A stretch of 64,000 nt of DNA. Source: Palsa-504 sp963767565. Lineage in GTDB: Bacteria; Actinomycetota; Actinomycetes; Streptosporangiales; Streptosporangiaceae. The stretch is taken from the NCBI GenBank assembly GCA_963767565.1, contig CAVYEG010000023.1:60498-124497 (forward strand), read 5' to 3'. Below are positions 16,708 through 24,349 of this stretch, piece after piece. A program made the translations under genes and the position numbers. How positions within the stretch are numbered: the first letter of the stretch is position 1; every line of letters starts with the position of its first letter. The notes under the pieces are model-generated. The model made no database searches, was not told the origin of the DNA, and saw only the letters and a program-made list of their open reading frames with translations.

Positions 16708-17772
16708 TCAGGGTCGAGGGCGTCGCGCCAGTAGCTTCACGACGGCGCTTTCGGCCCGGCCCCTGGTGGCGAGGTCACCGAAATGGCCGTCGCGGCCCAG
16801 CTCGCCCAGCGCGGCAACAATCGTGTGGCCGGCCTCGTAGAGCTCGATGACGCGAGGATCGATGTAGGAGGCCCGGGCCACGGCGGGGGTATTGCCCAGG
16901 TAGTCGGCTACCTCCTGGACCACCCGCACGATGGCGCGCCTGCGGGCCGTCTCGCCGCCGGCGGCAGCTTCGGACACGGCCAGGCCCACCGCGGCCAGGA
17001 CGGTCGCGTGCCAGGTGCGGAAGTCCTTGGCCGTGTAGTCTCCCCCGGAGATCTCGCGCAGGTAGTCATTCATGTCCGCGGCGGTGACGTCGTGCCAGCG
17101 CGAGCCGGACCGGTAGACCAGCAACCGGTCTCCGCCGCCGCGTCGTCGCAGCAGGCTCCGCACGACCGCGCATACCTGCTCTTCGGCCACGGCCTGTTCA
17201 TGCTGCTGGGACCCCTTGGCCAGGTATTCGAACACCAGCTGGCCCTTGGTCAGGGTGACGTGATCCTTCGTGATGGTAGCCAGGCCGAACGTACCGTTCT
17301 GCTCGGCGTACTCTTCGCCGCCGGACCGGAAGAAGCCGAGGTCGACCAGGCGTATCGCGCCCGCCAGGACTCGTTCGCGGCCCAGGCCGCGAGCATCTAG
17401 ATGATGCCCGAGGGTCTCGCGTATGGCCGGCAGCGCGGCCCCGAATTGCCGGACGCGGTCATGCTTGTCCAGGTCACGTTGTTCCCGCCACAGATCGTGG
17501 TACCGGTACTGGCGGCGTCCGGCCGCGTCGGTGCCCATGGCCTGGATGTGGCCCTGCGGATCAGTGCAGATCCACACGTCCTGCCAGGCGGGCGGGATCA
17601 CCAGGGACTTGATGCGGGCTAGCAGCTGCGGGTCCTTGATGACCGCGGCATCCGGTCCGAGATAGCTGAAGCCGCGTCCGCAGCGCCTGCGCCGGATCCC
17701 GGGGCGGCCTGGGTCACTGCGCCGCAGCGGCCTGCCGGGGGCCAGCCCTTCGGTGTCTTGGCCTAGCGCCAC
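16708..17772 (-). CDS. DNA topoisomerase IB
   Basis: A 354-residue bacterial type IB topoisomerase, related to eukaryotic topoisomerase I and poxvirus enzymes, which relaxes supercoils through a 3'-phosphotyrosine. Visible are the N-terminal FSYLGPDAAV and VWICTDPQGHIQAMG blocks, SGGEEYAEQNGTFGLAT, the catalytic Arg/Lys region YTAKDFRTWHATVLA, and the active-site Tyr in VARASYIDPRVIELYE. GTG at 17772 is preferred because GGAGG lies four bases upstream. Actinomycetes often carry this enzyme in addition to topoisomerase IA. No obvious operon partner. Confidence 0.9.
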   Translation of the reverse strand: MALGQDTEGLAPGRPLRRSDPGRPGIRRRRCGRGFSYLGPDAAVIKDPQLLARIKSLVIPPAWQDVWICTDPQGHIQAMGTDAAGRRQYRYHDLWREQRDLDKHDRVRQFGAALPAIRETLGHHLDARGLGRERVLAGAIRLVDLGFFRSGGEEYAEQNGTFGLATITKDHVTLTKGQLVFEYLAKGSQQHEQAVAEEQVCAVVRSLLRRRGGGDRLLVYRSGSRWHDVTAADMNDYLREISGGDYTAKDFRTWHATVLAAVGLAVSEAAAGGETARRRAIVRVVQEVADYLGNTPAVARASYIDPRVIELYEAGHTIVAALGELGRDGHFGDLATRGRAESAVVKLLARRPRP

Positions 17773-17842
17773 AGTTCCTCCGCACACGGCCGCGTCGGCG
17801 TGCCGTGCTTCGCGCTGGCGCGCCGGCGCTGACCCGTACCAA

Positions 17843-17872
17843 GACGACGGCCGGGCGAAGCCGGCCGTCGTC
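17843..17872 (-). terminator. Perfect 12-bp hairpin terminator after the 56-residue hydrophobic protein
   Basis: GACGACGGCCGG (17843-17854), six-base loop, CCGGCCGTCGTC (17861-17872). It lies five bases beyond the stop at 17878 and has no long U tract, as is common in actinomycetes. Confidence 0.75.
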
Positions 17873-17877
17873 GCCGG

Positions 17878-18048
17878 TTACCAGCGGTACCAGCGCCTCC
17901 TCCGCGAGCCGCCGCCCTCACCGACCCGGACCACGAAGCCGATCAGCCAGATGACCAGCACCACGAGTGCGATCCACCACAGGACGTGGATGGCGAACCC
18001 CAGCCCGCCGAGTATGAGGGCGAGCAGCAGAACCAGCAGGATGACCAT
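17878..18048 (-). CDS. 56-residue hydrophobic membrane protein
   Basis: A short gene. ATG at 18048 is preceded by AAGGAA and the stop is TAA at 17878-17880. The protein is almost wholly hydrophobic (MVILLVLLLALILGG..., then HVLWWIALVVLVIWLIGFVV), with two membrane segments and a basic Arg/Trp-rich tail (SRRRRWYRW). It resembles the small hydrophobic proteins common in actinomycetes whose role is unknown, often stress-linked. Support comes from a SigB-like promoter 41 bases upstream, a good ribosome site and a perfect terminator directly after the stop. Confidence 0.85.
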   Translation of the reverse strand: MVILLVLLLALILGGLGFAIHVLWWIALVVLVIWLIGFVVRVGEGGGSRRRRWYRW

Positions 18049-18088
18049 GACCTAATTCCTTTGTGAGGGCGTTGCGAGCTGAAGTCAG

Positions 18089-18113
18089 CTACCCGGCGAT
18101 CGGCGGTTCACAC
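18089..18113 (-). promoter_or_regulatory. SigB/SigF-like promoter before the 56-residue hydrophobic protein
   Basis: GTGT (18113-18110), 15 bases, GGGTAG (18094-18089) on the minus strand, 41 bases before the start at 18048. Confidence 0.55.
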
Positions 18114-18138
18114 CGCCGGTGCTGCTCAATTCGGGCCG

Positions 18139-19194
18139 TCAGCGTGCCGGCGACGAGTCGCTCTGCACTTCCTCGGCGCTGGCTTGCGCGCCCCGGTGGC
18201 CGGCTTGGGCGGCGGCCTGGCGCTCGGATTCGGCGTTCAGCTCGGCGCCGAGCAGGATGGCGATGCCGGTCAGGTAGAGCCAGAAAATGAGGATGACCAC
18301 CCCGGCGAACGCGCCGTAGGTCTTGCCGTACGAGCCGAAGCTCCTCACGTAGAACGAGAAGCCGAGCGAGGCGACCAGGAAGATGGCCATGCCGACGATC
18401 CCGCCCAGGCTGACCCACTGCCAGCGGGGCGTCTCCCGGTTCGGGCCGAAGAAATAGTAGACCGAGAACAGCAGCGTGATTAGCACGATGGCCGCCGCCC
18501 AGCGCACGATGGTCCAGACGATGGTGAAGGCGGTCCCGGTGATGACCACGTGACCCTCGATCCCCTTTCCGATCGAGGGGCCCAGCACGATCAGCGCCGA
18601 GGCGACGCCGCCGATGACCAGCGTGGCCAGCATGAGCGGGAACGCGTAGAGCCGCTTGGCCACGAACTTGCGGTCGACCGGGACCTCATAGGCGATATCG
18701 AGCCCGGTCTCCAGCGCGGCCATGCCACCGGAAGCGGCCCATACCGCGACGGCCACGCCAATGATCACGGCCGTCAGCGAACCGGACGCCGAGCGCTGCG
18801 TGGCCGACTGGACGGCCTGGCTGAACACCGTCGAAGCCCCGGGCGGCAGGACGCTGTCCAGGCCGTTGACCAGCCGGTGCACCCCGCCCGCTCCGACGTT
18901 CACCAGCTTCACTACCCCGAGCAGGGCGATGAGCGCCGGGAACAGGGCCAGGAACCAGTGATAGGCCAGGCTGCCGGCGGTCATGCTGCACCGGTCGCGG
19001 GTGAACTTCTTCCCGGTGCGCATGAGCGTGTTCTTCCACCCGGTGCCGCCCAGTTCGAGCGGCGTCTCGGGACCTCCGGAGACCTTGTTCTGCGGCGGGA
19101 TCGACTCCTGGGTCTGCCGGGCGGCACGGTCAGCGGCACGGTCAGCGGCACGGTCGCCCGGAGACCGGCCGGGCCGCGGGTTCACCGCGGTCAT
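18139..19194 (-). CDS. YihY/BrkB family inner-membrane protein
   Basis: A 351-residue YihY/BrkB-family protein with about six membrane segments and the conserved DRCSMTAGSLAYHWFLALFPALIALLG region near residues 67-93. The soluble N-terminus contains a short internal tandem (AADR AADR AAR), encoded by a 12-bp repeat at about 19120-19160. The family was once annotated as ribonuclease BN, which is not supported; its transport role is undefined. A SigB-like promoter lies 127 bases upstream. Confidence 0.88.
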   Translation of the reverse strand: MTAVNPRPGRSPGDRAADRAADRAARQTQESIPPQNKVSGGPETPLELGGTGWKNTLMRTGKKFTRDRCSMTAGSLAYHWFLALFPALIALLGVVKLVNVGAGGVHRLVNGLDSVLPPGASTVFSQAVQSATQRSASGSLTAVIIGVAVAVWAASGGMAALETGLDIAYEVPVDRKFVAKRLYAFPLMLATLVIGGVASALIVLGPSIGKGIEGHVVITGTAFTIVWTIVRWAAAIVLITLLFSVYYFFGPNRETPRWQWVSLGGIVGMAIFLVASLGFSFYVRSFGSYGKTYGAFAGVVILIFWLYLTGIAILLGAELNAESERQAAAQAGHRGAQASAEEVQSDSSPAR

Positions 19195-19529
19195 GCCTGC
19201 CGCCGCGGCCGGACGGCCAGCCCGGTCGGGCGGTGCCGATCACGGGGAAGCTGGGTAGTGCTTGAACGTTCCATGAGGCCCGCCCCTTCCATCCGGCCGG
19301 ATCCGGTTTACTCCCGGCCGCTACCCGGCTGCGGCGGGTCTAACCTGCCCGGCCCAGGCAAGAAGCCCAGATTTCGCGGTGTGACACCGGGCTACCTTGG
19401 GTAGCGGCGTGGGACACCGAGCTCAGCAAACCAACGGGATTACGACGGTCACCACGCTCGGGACCGCCCTGTCCCGCGGCCAGCGCGTGGACTCGCCCGT
19501 TGGGTAGCGAATGCAGTGGGGGAGAGTTG
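19195..19529. other. Intergenic region between yihY and chaB (335 bp)
   Basis: No gene was found. It holds the yihY promoter (19321-19344), an inverted repeat GCTACC-TTG-GGTAGC near 19392-19406, and a GGGTAG at 19502-19507 that could be a -10 for chaB. The repeated GGTAGC/GCTACC words are explained mainly by promoter -10 sequences. Confidence 0.5.
19321..19344 (-). promoter_or_regulatory. SigB/SigF-like promoter before yihY
   Basis: GTTA (19344-19341), 14 bases, GGGTAG (19326-19321) on the minus strand, 127 bases before the start at 19194. Confidence 0.45.
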
Positions 19530-19748
19530 ATGCCAAGGTCCAGCCGATACGGACAGGCCGGCGGGCTGCCGGATACGGTGCGTCGCTCATGCCAGGAAGC
19601 GCAGGAGCTGTTCACCGAGGCGCACGCCGACGCGGTACGGATTCACGGCGAGGGAGACCGGGCCGACCGGCTCGCCTACACCGTGCTCAAGCAGAAGTTC
19701 GAGAAACGGGGCGACCACTGGATCGCCAGGCGCGATCCCGCGGCCTAG
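19530..19748 (+). CDS. ChaB family protein
   Basis: A 72-residue protein with the ChaB fold signature: GGLPDTVRRSCQEAQELFTEAHADAV, then RADRLAYTVLKQKFEKRGDHWIAR. ChaB was named as a regulator of the ChaA cation antiporter; in actinomycetes ChaB-like proteins are common stress proteins of unclear role. ATG at 19530 is chosen because GGGGGAGAG lies just upstream. GGGTAG at 19502 may be its -10, without a convincing -35. Its stop shares the CTAG at 19745-19748 with the stop of the convergent glycosyltransferase. Confidence 0.82.
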   Translation: MPRSSRYGQAGGLPDTVRRSCQEAQELFTEAHADAVRIHGEGDRADRLAYTVLKQKFEKRGDHWIARRDPAA

Positions 19749-20491
19749 CCAGGCACGTGCCGTTCCGGATCGAGGCAGCCGTGCGCTGGCGCTAGCTGAC
19801 CGGCGCTGGCCGGTGAGGCCAGCGTCCGCAGCAGGTGGCTGAATCCGTGCGGGGCCCGGGCCTGGCGGCGGGCGGATGTCTGCACGGTGATGTCGCTGGC
19901 CCGAAGGACCGAACCTCCGGCCCGCGCCGCGGCGGCGACCAGCGCGTGGTCTTCGGCGGTGCGCACCGGCGTGAACCCCCCGGCGGCCAGGTAGGCCGAG
20001 GCCCGGATGCCGAGGTTCGCGCCGTGCACGTGCGGGTGCGGCCTGCCGCCGGATTCGTAGCGGGCCGCGAACGCGGCCGGCACGTGCGGCGGGTGCTCGC
20101 TCCAGTCCGCGACGGTCACCGTGCCGAGGACGACATCCCAGCCCTGGCCGGCGTAGCCGAGCTGACGACCCAGCCAGCCGGGCGGCACCACGGTGTCCGC
20201 GTCGGTGGTGGCCAGCCAGAGGGCCGCCGGGTCGGTGGCGGCCGTCAGCCGCAGCAGTTCGGTCATCCCGGCGGCCCGGGCCGCGCCGACGCTGCGGGCC
20301 CGGATGCTGATCACCTGGGCCCCGCCCGCCCGGGCCGCCTCGGCGGTGCCGTCGGTGCACGAGTCGGCGACCACCAGCACGTGCACCGGGAGGCCGGCCG
20401 AACGGACGGCCTGCTGCAGCGCGCTCAGGCACGTGGGCAGCAGCGTTTCCTCGTTGTGGGCCGGCACCACGATCCCGGCGGCCTCGATCAC
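19745..20491 (-). CDS. Glycosyltransferase family 2
   Basis: A 248-residue GT-A glycosyltransferase. It has the nucleotide-sugar site IVVPAHNEETLLPTCLSAL at the start, VADSCTDGTAE, and the metal-binding TTDADTVVP near residues 94-102. There is no membrane segment. GTG at 20491 overlaps the methyltransferase stop in GTGA. It is the last gene of an acyl-CoA-dehydrogenase/PIG-L/methyltransferase/glycosyltransferase operon. Donor and acceptor are unknown; it may decorate a small surface glycan or secondary metabolite. Confidence 0.85.
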   Translation of the reverse strand: MIEAAGIVVPAHNEETLLPTCLSALQQAVRSAGLPVHVLVVADSCTDGTAEAARAGGAQVISIRARSVGAARAAGMTELLRLTAATDPAALWLATTDADTVVPPGWLGRQLGYAGQGWDVVLGTVTVADWSEHPPHVPAAFAARYESGGRPHPHVHGANLGIRASAYLAAGGFTPVRTAEDHALVAAAARAGGSVLRASDITVQTSARRQARAPHGFSHLLRTLASPASAGQLAPAHGCLDPERHVPG

Positions 20492-21108
20492 GCCAGGCCC
20501 GTCGCCTGGGCGACCGACAACGGCGTGGCGTCGGTACGGATGTAGACCTCGGCCAGGAAGTCGGGTTCCTGGTGGCGGACGAGCCGGGCCAGCCCGGGCC
20601 GCGCGGCCAGCGCCCGGTGCACGTCGTCGCCGGACCTGGGGTAGTCGGCCACCGGGTGCCGCCAGTGCACGGCGAGCAGGGTCCCGCCCGGCTCGAGCGC
20701 GCGTACGCCGCGGCTCAGCAGCTGGTCCAGGTCGCCGTCCCCGAAGTAGTACAGGATCTCGGAGAACACCACCAGGTCGAAACGCCCGGCCGGCCACTGC
20801 CGGGGGAGCTGGCGCCGCTCGACGCGGACCTGCGGCAGGTCCCGGGTGCGGCGGGCCGCGGCCCGGACCGCGGCCTCGGCGACGTCGCAGGACAGCAGGC
20901 GGTCGCAGCGCCCGGCGAGCATCGCGGTGAGCACGCCGATGGAGCAGCCCGGCTCGAAGGCGTTCCGGTACCGGCGTTCGGGCAGCTGCGCGAGGCTGAT
21001 CGCGTACTTGCGCTGCTCGTACCAGCGGTCCTGGAATCCCCACGGGTCGCTGGCCGCCTCGTACATGGCGTCGAAGTAGTCGCCTGGAAGGGTGACGGGC
21101 GCGGTCAA
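20488..21108 (-). CDS. Class I SAM-dependent methyltransferase, NodS-like
   Basis: A 206-residue methyltransferase. The opening DYFDAMYEAASDPWGFQDRW and the SAM-binding block AFEPGCSIGVLTAMLAGRC (motif I), then LLSCDVAEAAVRAA and FDLVVFSEILYYF, match NodS-like N- or O-methyltransferases. TTG at 21108 is preferred because it overlaps the PIG-L stop (TTGA), with GGAGG ten bases upstream; ATG at 21066 has no ribosome site. In other actinomycetes this domain is fused to a PIG-L deacetylase, which supports a shared substrate with its neighbour. Confidence 0.83.
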   Translation of the reverse strand: MTAPVTLPGDYFDAMYEAASDPWGFQDRWYEQRKYAISLAQLPERRYRNAFEPGCSIGVLTAMLAGRCDRLLSCDVAEAAVRAAARRTRDLPQVRVERRQLPRQWPAGRFDLVVFSEILYYFGDGDLDQLLSRGVRALEPGGTLLAVHWRHPVADYPRSGDDVHRALAARPGLARLVRHQEPDFLAEVYIRTDATPLSVAQATGLA

Positions 21109-21833
21109 CTCAGCAGTACCTCCTGCGGGCGGGTGAAATGCGCGACGATGCCGGCCGGCAGCACCGGGCCCGCCCCGCCGCTGCGGTCGGTGAGCTGGCT
21201 GCGGAAGGCGCCGATGGCCGACCGCTTCCGGGCCGTGACCGCGGGCGGCAGCGGTATCCGCCGGGCCCGGTGCCAGGGCACCCGTGCGTCGGCTGGTGCC
21301 GCCCAGTGCCACATCCAGATCGGGTAGCACAGCACGGGCAGGCCCGCGCGCCGCGCCGCGCGGCCCGCCGCCTCGTGATCGGCGTGCGCATCCCTTTCCC
21401 ACGGCGCGAGGCATACCTCGAATCCGGCGCACTGCTCGCGCAGGACGGCGGCCAGTTCACCCTGGCGGGCGGCCAGTCCGGTATCGGGGAGCCGCAGCCT
21501 GATCACTTCGGCGCCGCCCGCGCCCAGCGCCCCGAGTGCGGCGGCCGTCTCCTCGGTCCGCACCCGCCCGAGCACGGCGGGCTCGGCGCCCGGGTGCGAC
21601 GCCTCACCGTCGGTGACCGCGATCAGCCGGATCCGGGTCCCGGCGGCGGCCAGCATCGCCATCGTCCCGCCGACACCGAGCACCTCATCGTCGGGGTGGG
21701 CGGCGATTACCGCCACGCTCGGCCAGGCCAGCGGGTCGGCGACCGGCAGCTGCCACAGCTCCGGCCATGATTCCCAGGCTTGCTCGGCGGTACCGGGCCG
21801 GTCGATGCGGATCCGCCGGGGCCTCCTTACCAC
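21105..21833 (-). CDS. PIG-L family deacetylase
   Basis: A zinc-dependent N-acetyl deacetylase of the PIG-L/MshB family, about 242 residues. The metal motif AHPDDEVLGVGG (about residues 44-55) and the distal DAHADHEAAGRAA supply the zinc ligands. Family members deacetylate GlcNAc-containing small molecules or lipids. GTG at 21833 is chosen as start because it slightly overlaps the acyl-CoA dehydrogenase end; its ribosome site is weak, so the start is uncertain. The 3' end overlaps the methyltransferase start in TTGA. Confidence 0.85.
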   Translation of the reverse strand: MVRRPRRIRIDRPGTAEQAWESWPELWQLPVADPLAWPSVAVIAAHPDDEVLGVGGTMAMLAAAGTRIRLIAVTDGEASHPGAEPAVLGRVRTEETAAALGALGAGGAEVIRLRLPDTGLAARQGELAAVLREQCAGFEVCLAPWERDAHADHEAAGRAARRAGLPVLCYPIWMWHWAAPADARVPWHRARRIPLPPAVTARKRSAIGAFRSQLTDRSGGAGPVLPAGIVAHFTRPQEVLLS

Positions 21834-22843
21834 GAGGCGCCGCTGCCGGCCACGAGCGCGCCGAGCTCGGCCAGGTTGCGCTCGGCGTGGTGCTGGCGCA
21901 GGTACACGGTCAGGTCCGCGACCCGGCGCGCATGCGCCTCGTCGTGGCACAGCGGCCCCGCGCCCAGCGCCCGGCCCACCCGCTGCATGACCTCGGTCGC
22001 GGCGGCTTCGGTGAAGGCGCGGACCCGCAGCGCTCGCAGCCGGCCGCGGCCGGAGCCGTCGTCCGGATCCGCGTCGATGCCCGCGGCGGCCACGTCGAGC
22101 ACCGTGCTGGCGGTATGCAAAGCGATGTCGACCGCGCCGAGATGAGCCAGGGCGTGCGGGCCGACGTCACGCGCGACCGCGGCGGCCAGCAGGGTCCGGC
22201 CGACCCCGCGCGCCCCGCCGTACCAGCACGCCGCCACCCCCGCGCCGCCGTGCGCGAAGCCCGGCCGGTCGATATAGCGGCCCGGCGCGCCCACCGGCTC
22301 GGCCGCGATGCCGGCGAAGCGGACGTCGAGCGTGTCGCTGGCCGCCATGCCGACCGCCGGCCAGGTGCCGGGGACAGGAACCAGGTCGCGGGTGCTGACC
22401 GCGAACAGCCGGCTGCCGTCCGGCGCCGCCGCGGTCACCAGCGCATCAGTACAGGAATGCGCGCCCGAGCAGTACTGCTTGATCCCGTCCAGGCGCCAGC
22501 CGCCGTGGGCCCGGCTGGCCGTCAGGCCGGGGCCGGGCGGCTGCGCGGCCCAGACCCCCCAGCGGGTCCCGGGCGGCGGGTCAGGCTCGCCGAGCTCGGC
22601 CAGGATGGCCAGGGCGTCGGCGTGACCTTCGGCCAGCCGCGCCAGCGACAGATCGTCCTCGGCCAGGTCCGCCAGCACGGCCCAGCGTTCCCGGGTCCGT
22701 CCCGCGCCGGGCCGCGGCAGGTTCAGCCGCCCCGCCTCGACCGCATCCGCGAACGCCGCGGCGGCCCTCGAGCCCGGCCCGCGGGCGGTCCCGCCGTCCG
22801 CGGCGTGCGGCTCGCTCGCGGTCAGGTCAACGGCTCCGTGCAT
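21827..22843 (-). CDS. Acyl-CoA dehydrogenase-like protein, short and divergent
   Basis: A 338-residue protein of the acyl-CoA dehydrogenase superfamily, shorter than the usual 380-400. Recognisable parts are the mid-barrel RLDGIKQYCSGAHSCTDALVTA (the FAD-contacting block), VGMAASDTLDVRF, and the C-terminal helices ending AERNLAELG. The usual catalytic-loop glycines and Glu are not obvious, so enzymatic activity as a CoA dehydrogenase is uncertain; it may act on a non-CoA substrate. It is the first gene of the four-gene operon. The 15-bp repeat array lies 44 bases upstream. Confidence 0.78.
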   Translation of the reverse strand: MHGAVDLTASEPHAADGGTARGPGSRAAAAFADAVEAGRLNLPRPGAGRTRERWAVLADLAEDDLSLARLAEGHADALAILAELGEPDPPPGTRWGVWAAQPPGPGLTASRAHGGWRLDGIKQYCSGAHSCTDALVTAAAPDGSRLFAVSTRDLVPVPGTWPAVGMAASDTLDVRFAGIAAEPVGAPGRYIDRPGFAHGGAGVAACWYGGARGVGRTLLAAAVARDVGPHALAHLGAVDIALHTASTVLDVAAAGIDADPDDGSGRGRLRALRVRAFTEAAATEVMQRVGRALGAGPLCHDEAHARRVADLTVYLRQHHAERNLAELGALVAGSGASW

Positions 22844-22887
22844 GGGTGCCCCTCATGACTGATCCCTGCTGCCCAGGGCCGCAACCG

Positions 22888-22977
22888 CCAAACACTGGCG
22901 CCCCAAACACGGGCGCCCCAAACACGGGCGCCCCAAACACGGGCGCCCCAAACACGGGCGCCCCAAACACGGGCGGC
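22888..22977. repeat. 15-bp tandem repeat, six copies
   Basis: Six head-to-tail copies of CCAAACACGGGCGCC start at 22888, 22903, 22918, 22933, 22948 and 22963. The first copy has one change (T for G) and the last ends GGC. There are no spacers, so it is a minisatellite. The array lies in the 256-bp divergent gap between the acyl-CoA dehydrogenase operon (start 22843) and the Rieske gene (start 23100). Read through on the plus strand it would encode a PNTGA pentapeptide repeat; on the minus strand VWGAR. Confidence 0.95.
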
Positions 22978-23064
22978 CCGGACCCTAGCGCCACGATCCG
23001 TTCGGCCCATGAAATATTTCCCGAACGGCCACCGTGCGTGCGGCCGGCCAGTGCGAGCCGGCCG

Positions 23065-23089
23065 GTTTAGCCGGGCCGGCCAGGGGCAG
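23065..23089 (+). promoter_or_regulatory. SigB/SigF-like promoter before the DUF2231-Rieske gene
   Basis: GTTT (23065-23068), 15 bases, GGGCAG (23084-23089), ten bases before the ATG at 23100, so the transcript would be nearly leaderless. Confidence 0.5.
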
Positions 23090-23099
23090 CCGCGCCCGC

Positions 23100-23933
23100 A
23101 TGCAGCTGATCTCGCGCCTGGAGCAGGACCCCCGCCTGGACAAGCTAGTCTCGGCGGGACAGCGGGCCGCCCGGCTGATCCGGCCCGGCCAGGTCCGCGA
23201 CGCGCTGCACGGGGTCTGGCTCGGGCACCCGGTGCACCCGGTGCTGGTCCAGGCGCCCGTCGGTGCCTGGCTGTCGGCCGGCATCCTTGACCTGTCCGGC
23301 GCCGACCAGAAGGCGGTGCGTCGCCTGGTCGGCACCGGGCTGGCCGCGGCGGTCCCGGCCGCGGTGGCGGGCGCCGCCGACTGGTCCGAGCAGCATGAGC
23401 AGCAGATGCGGGTCGGCGTGGTGCACGCGGCCGGCAACCTCGCGGCGATGACCCTGTACGGGGCGTCGCTGCTGGCCCGCGGCCCGCGGCTGGGCCGCGT
23501 CCTGCGGCTGGGCGGCCTGGCCGCGGTCGCGGCCAGCGGGCTGGCCGGAGGTCACATCTCGTTCCGGCTGGCCGGCGGCGCTAACCACGCCGAGCCGGTC
23601 CCGCACCTGGTCGAGCCCGGCTGGCATCACCTGACCGCGGCGGCCGACGTGCGCGAGGGCAAGCCGGTGCGGCGCATGCTGGGGGAGATCCCGGTCGTGG
23701 CCGTCCGGATCGACGGCACCGTGCATGTCCTGGCCGACCGGTGCAGCCACATGTCCGGCCCGCTGTCCGACGGCGAGCTCGCCGACGGCTGCCTGACCTG
23801 TCCCTGGCACGGCAGCATCTTCCGCGTCGCCGACGGGTCCGTGGCCCGCGGGCCCGCCACGGCGCCGCAGCCGGCTTTCCGCACTCGTGAGGCCGGCGGG
23901 GCGATCCAGGTCTGCCTCCCCGGCGCCGGCTGA
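23100..23933 (+). CDS. DUF2231 membrane domain fused to a Rieske 2Fe-2S domain
   Basis: A 277-residue protein. The N-terminal half is a DUF2231-type membrane unit (WLGHPVHPVLVQAPVGAWLSAGILDL, then about four hydrophobic helices to residue 165). The C-terminal half is a Rieske domain with DRCSHMSGPLSDGELADGC and TCPWHGSIF, giving the CxH...CxxH ligands for a 2Fe-2S cluster. This suggests a membrane-anchored electron carrier; the partner is unknown. ATG at 23100 is placed by domain start. It stands alone under a SigB-like promoter. Confidence 0.88.
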   Translation: MQLISRLEQDPRLDKLVSAGQRAARLIRPGQVRDALHGVWLGHPVHPVLVQAPVGAWLSAGILDLSGADQKAVRRLVGTGLAAAVPAAVAGAADWSEQHEQQMRVGVVHAAGNLAAMTLYGASLLARGPRLGRVLRLGGLAAVAASGLAGGHISFRLAGGANHAEPVPHLVEPGWHHLTAAADVREGKPVRRMLGEIPVVAVRIDGTVHVLADRCSHMSGPLSDGELADGCLTCPWHGSIFRVADGSVARGPATAPQPAFRTREAGGAIQVCLPGAG

Positions 23934-24349
23934 CCGCGCCCTGGTTACCCGCCGGGAGCCTCGGCTGTGGGTCCGGGCGCCGCCGGGCGGGCAGGGGCAT
24001 CAGGCCCTGGCAGGTTTTGTAGCGCCGGCGTAGGGTGAAGGCACGGATCTGAGAAATTGAGCCGTCGGGTCCAGACCCCGCCCCGGCCACTGTGCCAGCG
24101 GGTGGCGCCATGCTAGGTGTAGAGCAAAAACCGCCGTGCGGAACGGTCATGATGTCGTCGCCGTGCGCGGGGAGCGGGACGTGACCGGCGCTGCGGGTGC
24201 CGCCCGCCGCCCGAAGCGGTACCCTTGGCGGCGGCTTGCGGTGAGTGCTGCACGCCCTGGGAGGGCAGCGCCATCGCGTACTGGTACTGGCTGATCACTG
24301 CCGGAGCAGCGGCGCCCCTGGCGGGTTGGTGGCACGGCCGGACGCCTAG
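23934..24349. other. Intergenic region before the GAF-ANTAR pair (416 bp)
   Basis: No secure gene. It contains a SigB-like motif at 24014-24038 and an open plus-strand frame from 24153 that ends at a TGA (24351-24353) overlapping the ATG of the next gene. Its only plausible start is a TTG at 24225. That frame would encode a small hydrophobic peptide (IAYWYWLITAGAAAPLAGWW) and could be a coupled leader, but this is speculative. Confidence 0.4.
24014..24038 (+). promoter_or_regulatory. Possible SigB/SigF-like promoter upstream of the GAF-ANTAR genes
   Basis: GTTT (24014-24017), 15 bases, GGGTGA (24033-24038). It lies 312 bases before the next clear start at 24350, so the transcript would have a long leader. 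Confidence 0.35.

Noticed and set aside
18139..19194. Ribonuclease BN annotation
   Set aside because: YihY/BrkB proteins were mis-assigned as RNase BN in the past; this is a membrane protein without nuclease motifs.
22888..22977. CRISPR array
   Set aside because: Units follow each other without spacers and are only 15 bp, so it is a simple tandem repeat. No cas genes are present.
22846..23070. Protein with PNTGA pentapeptide repeats
   Set aside because: It has no ribosome site, lies in a divergent promoter gap, and the repeat reads open in several frames because its unit is a multiple of three.
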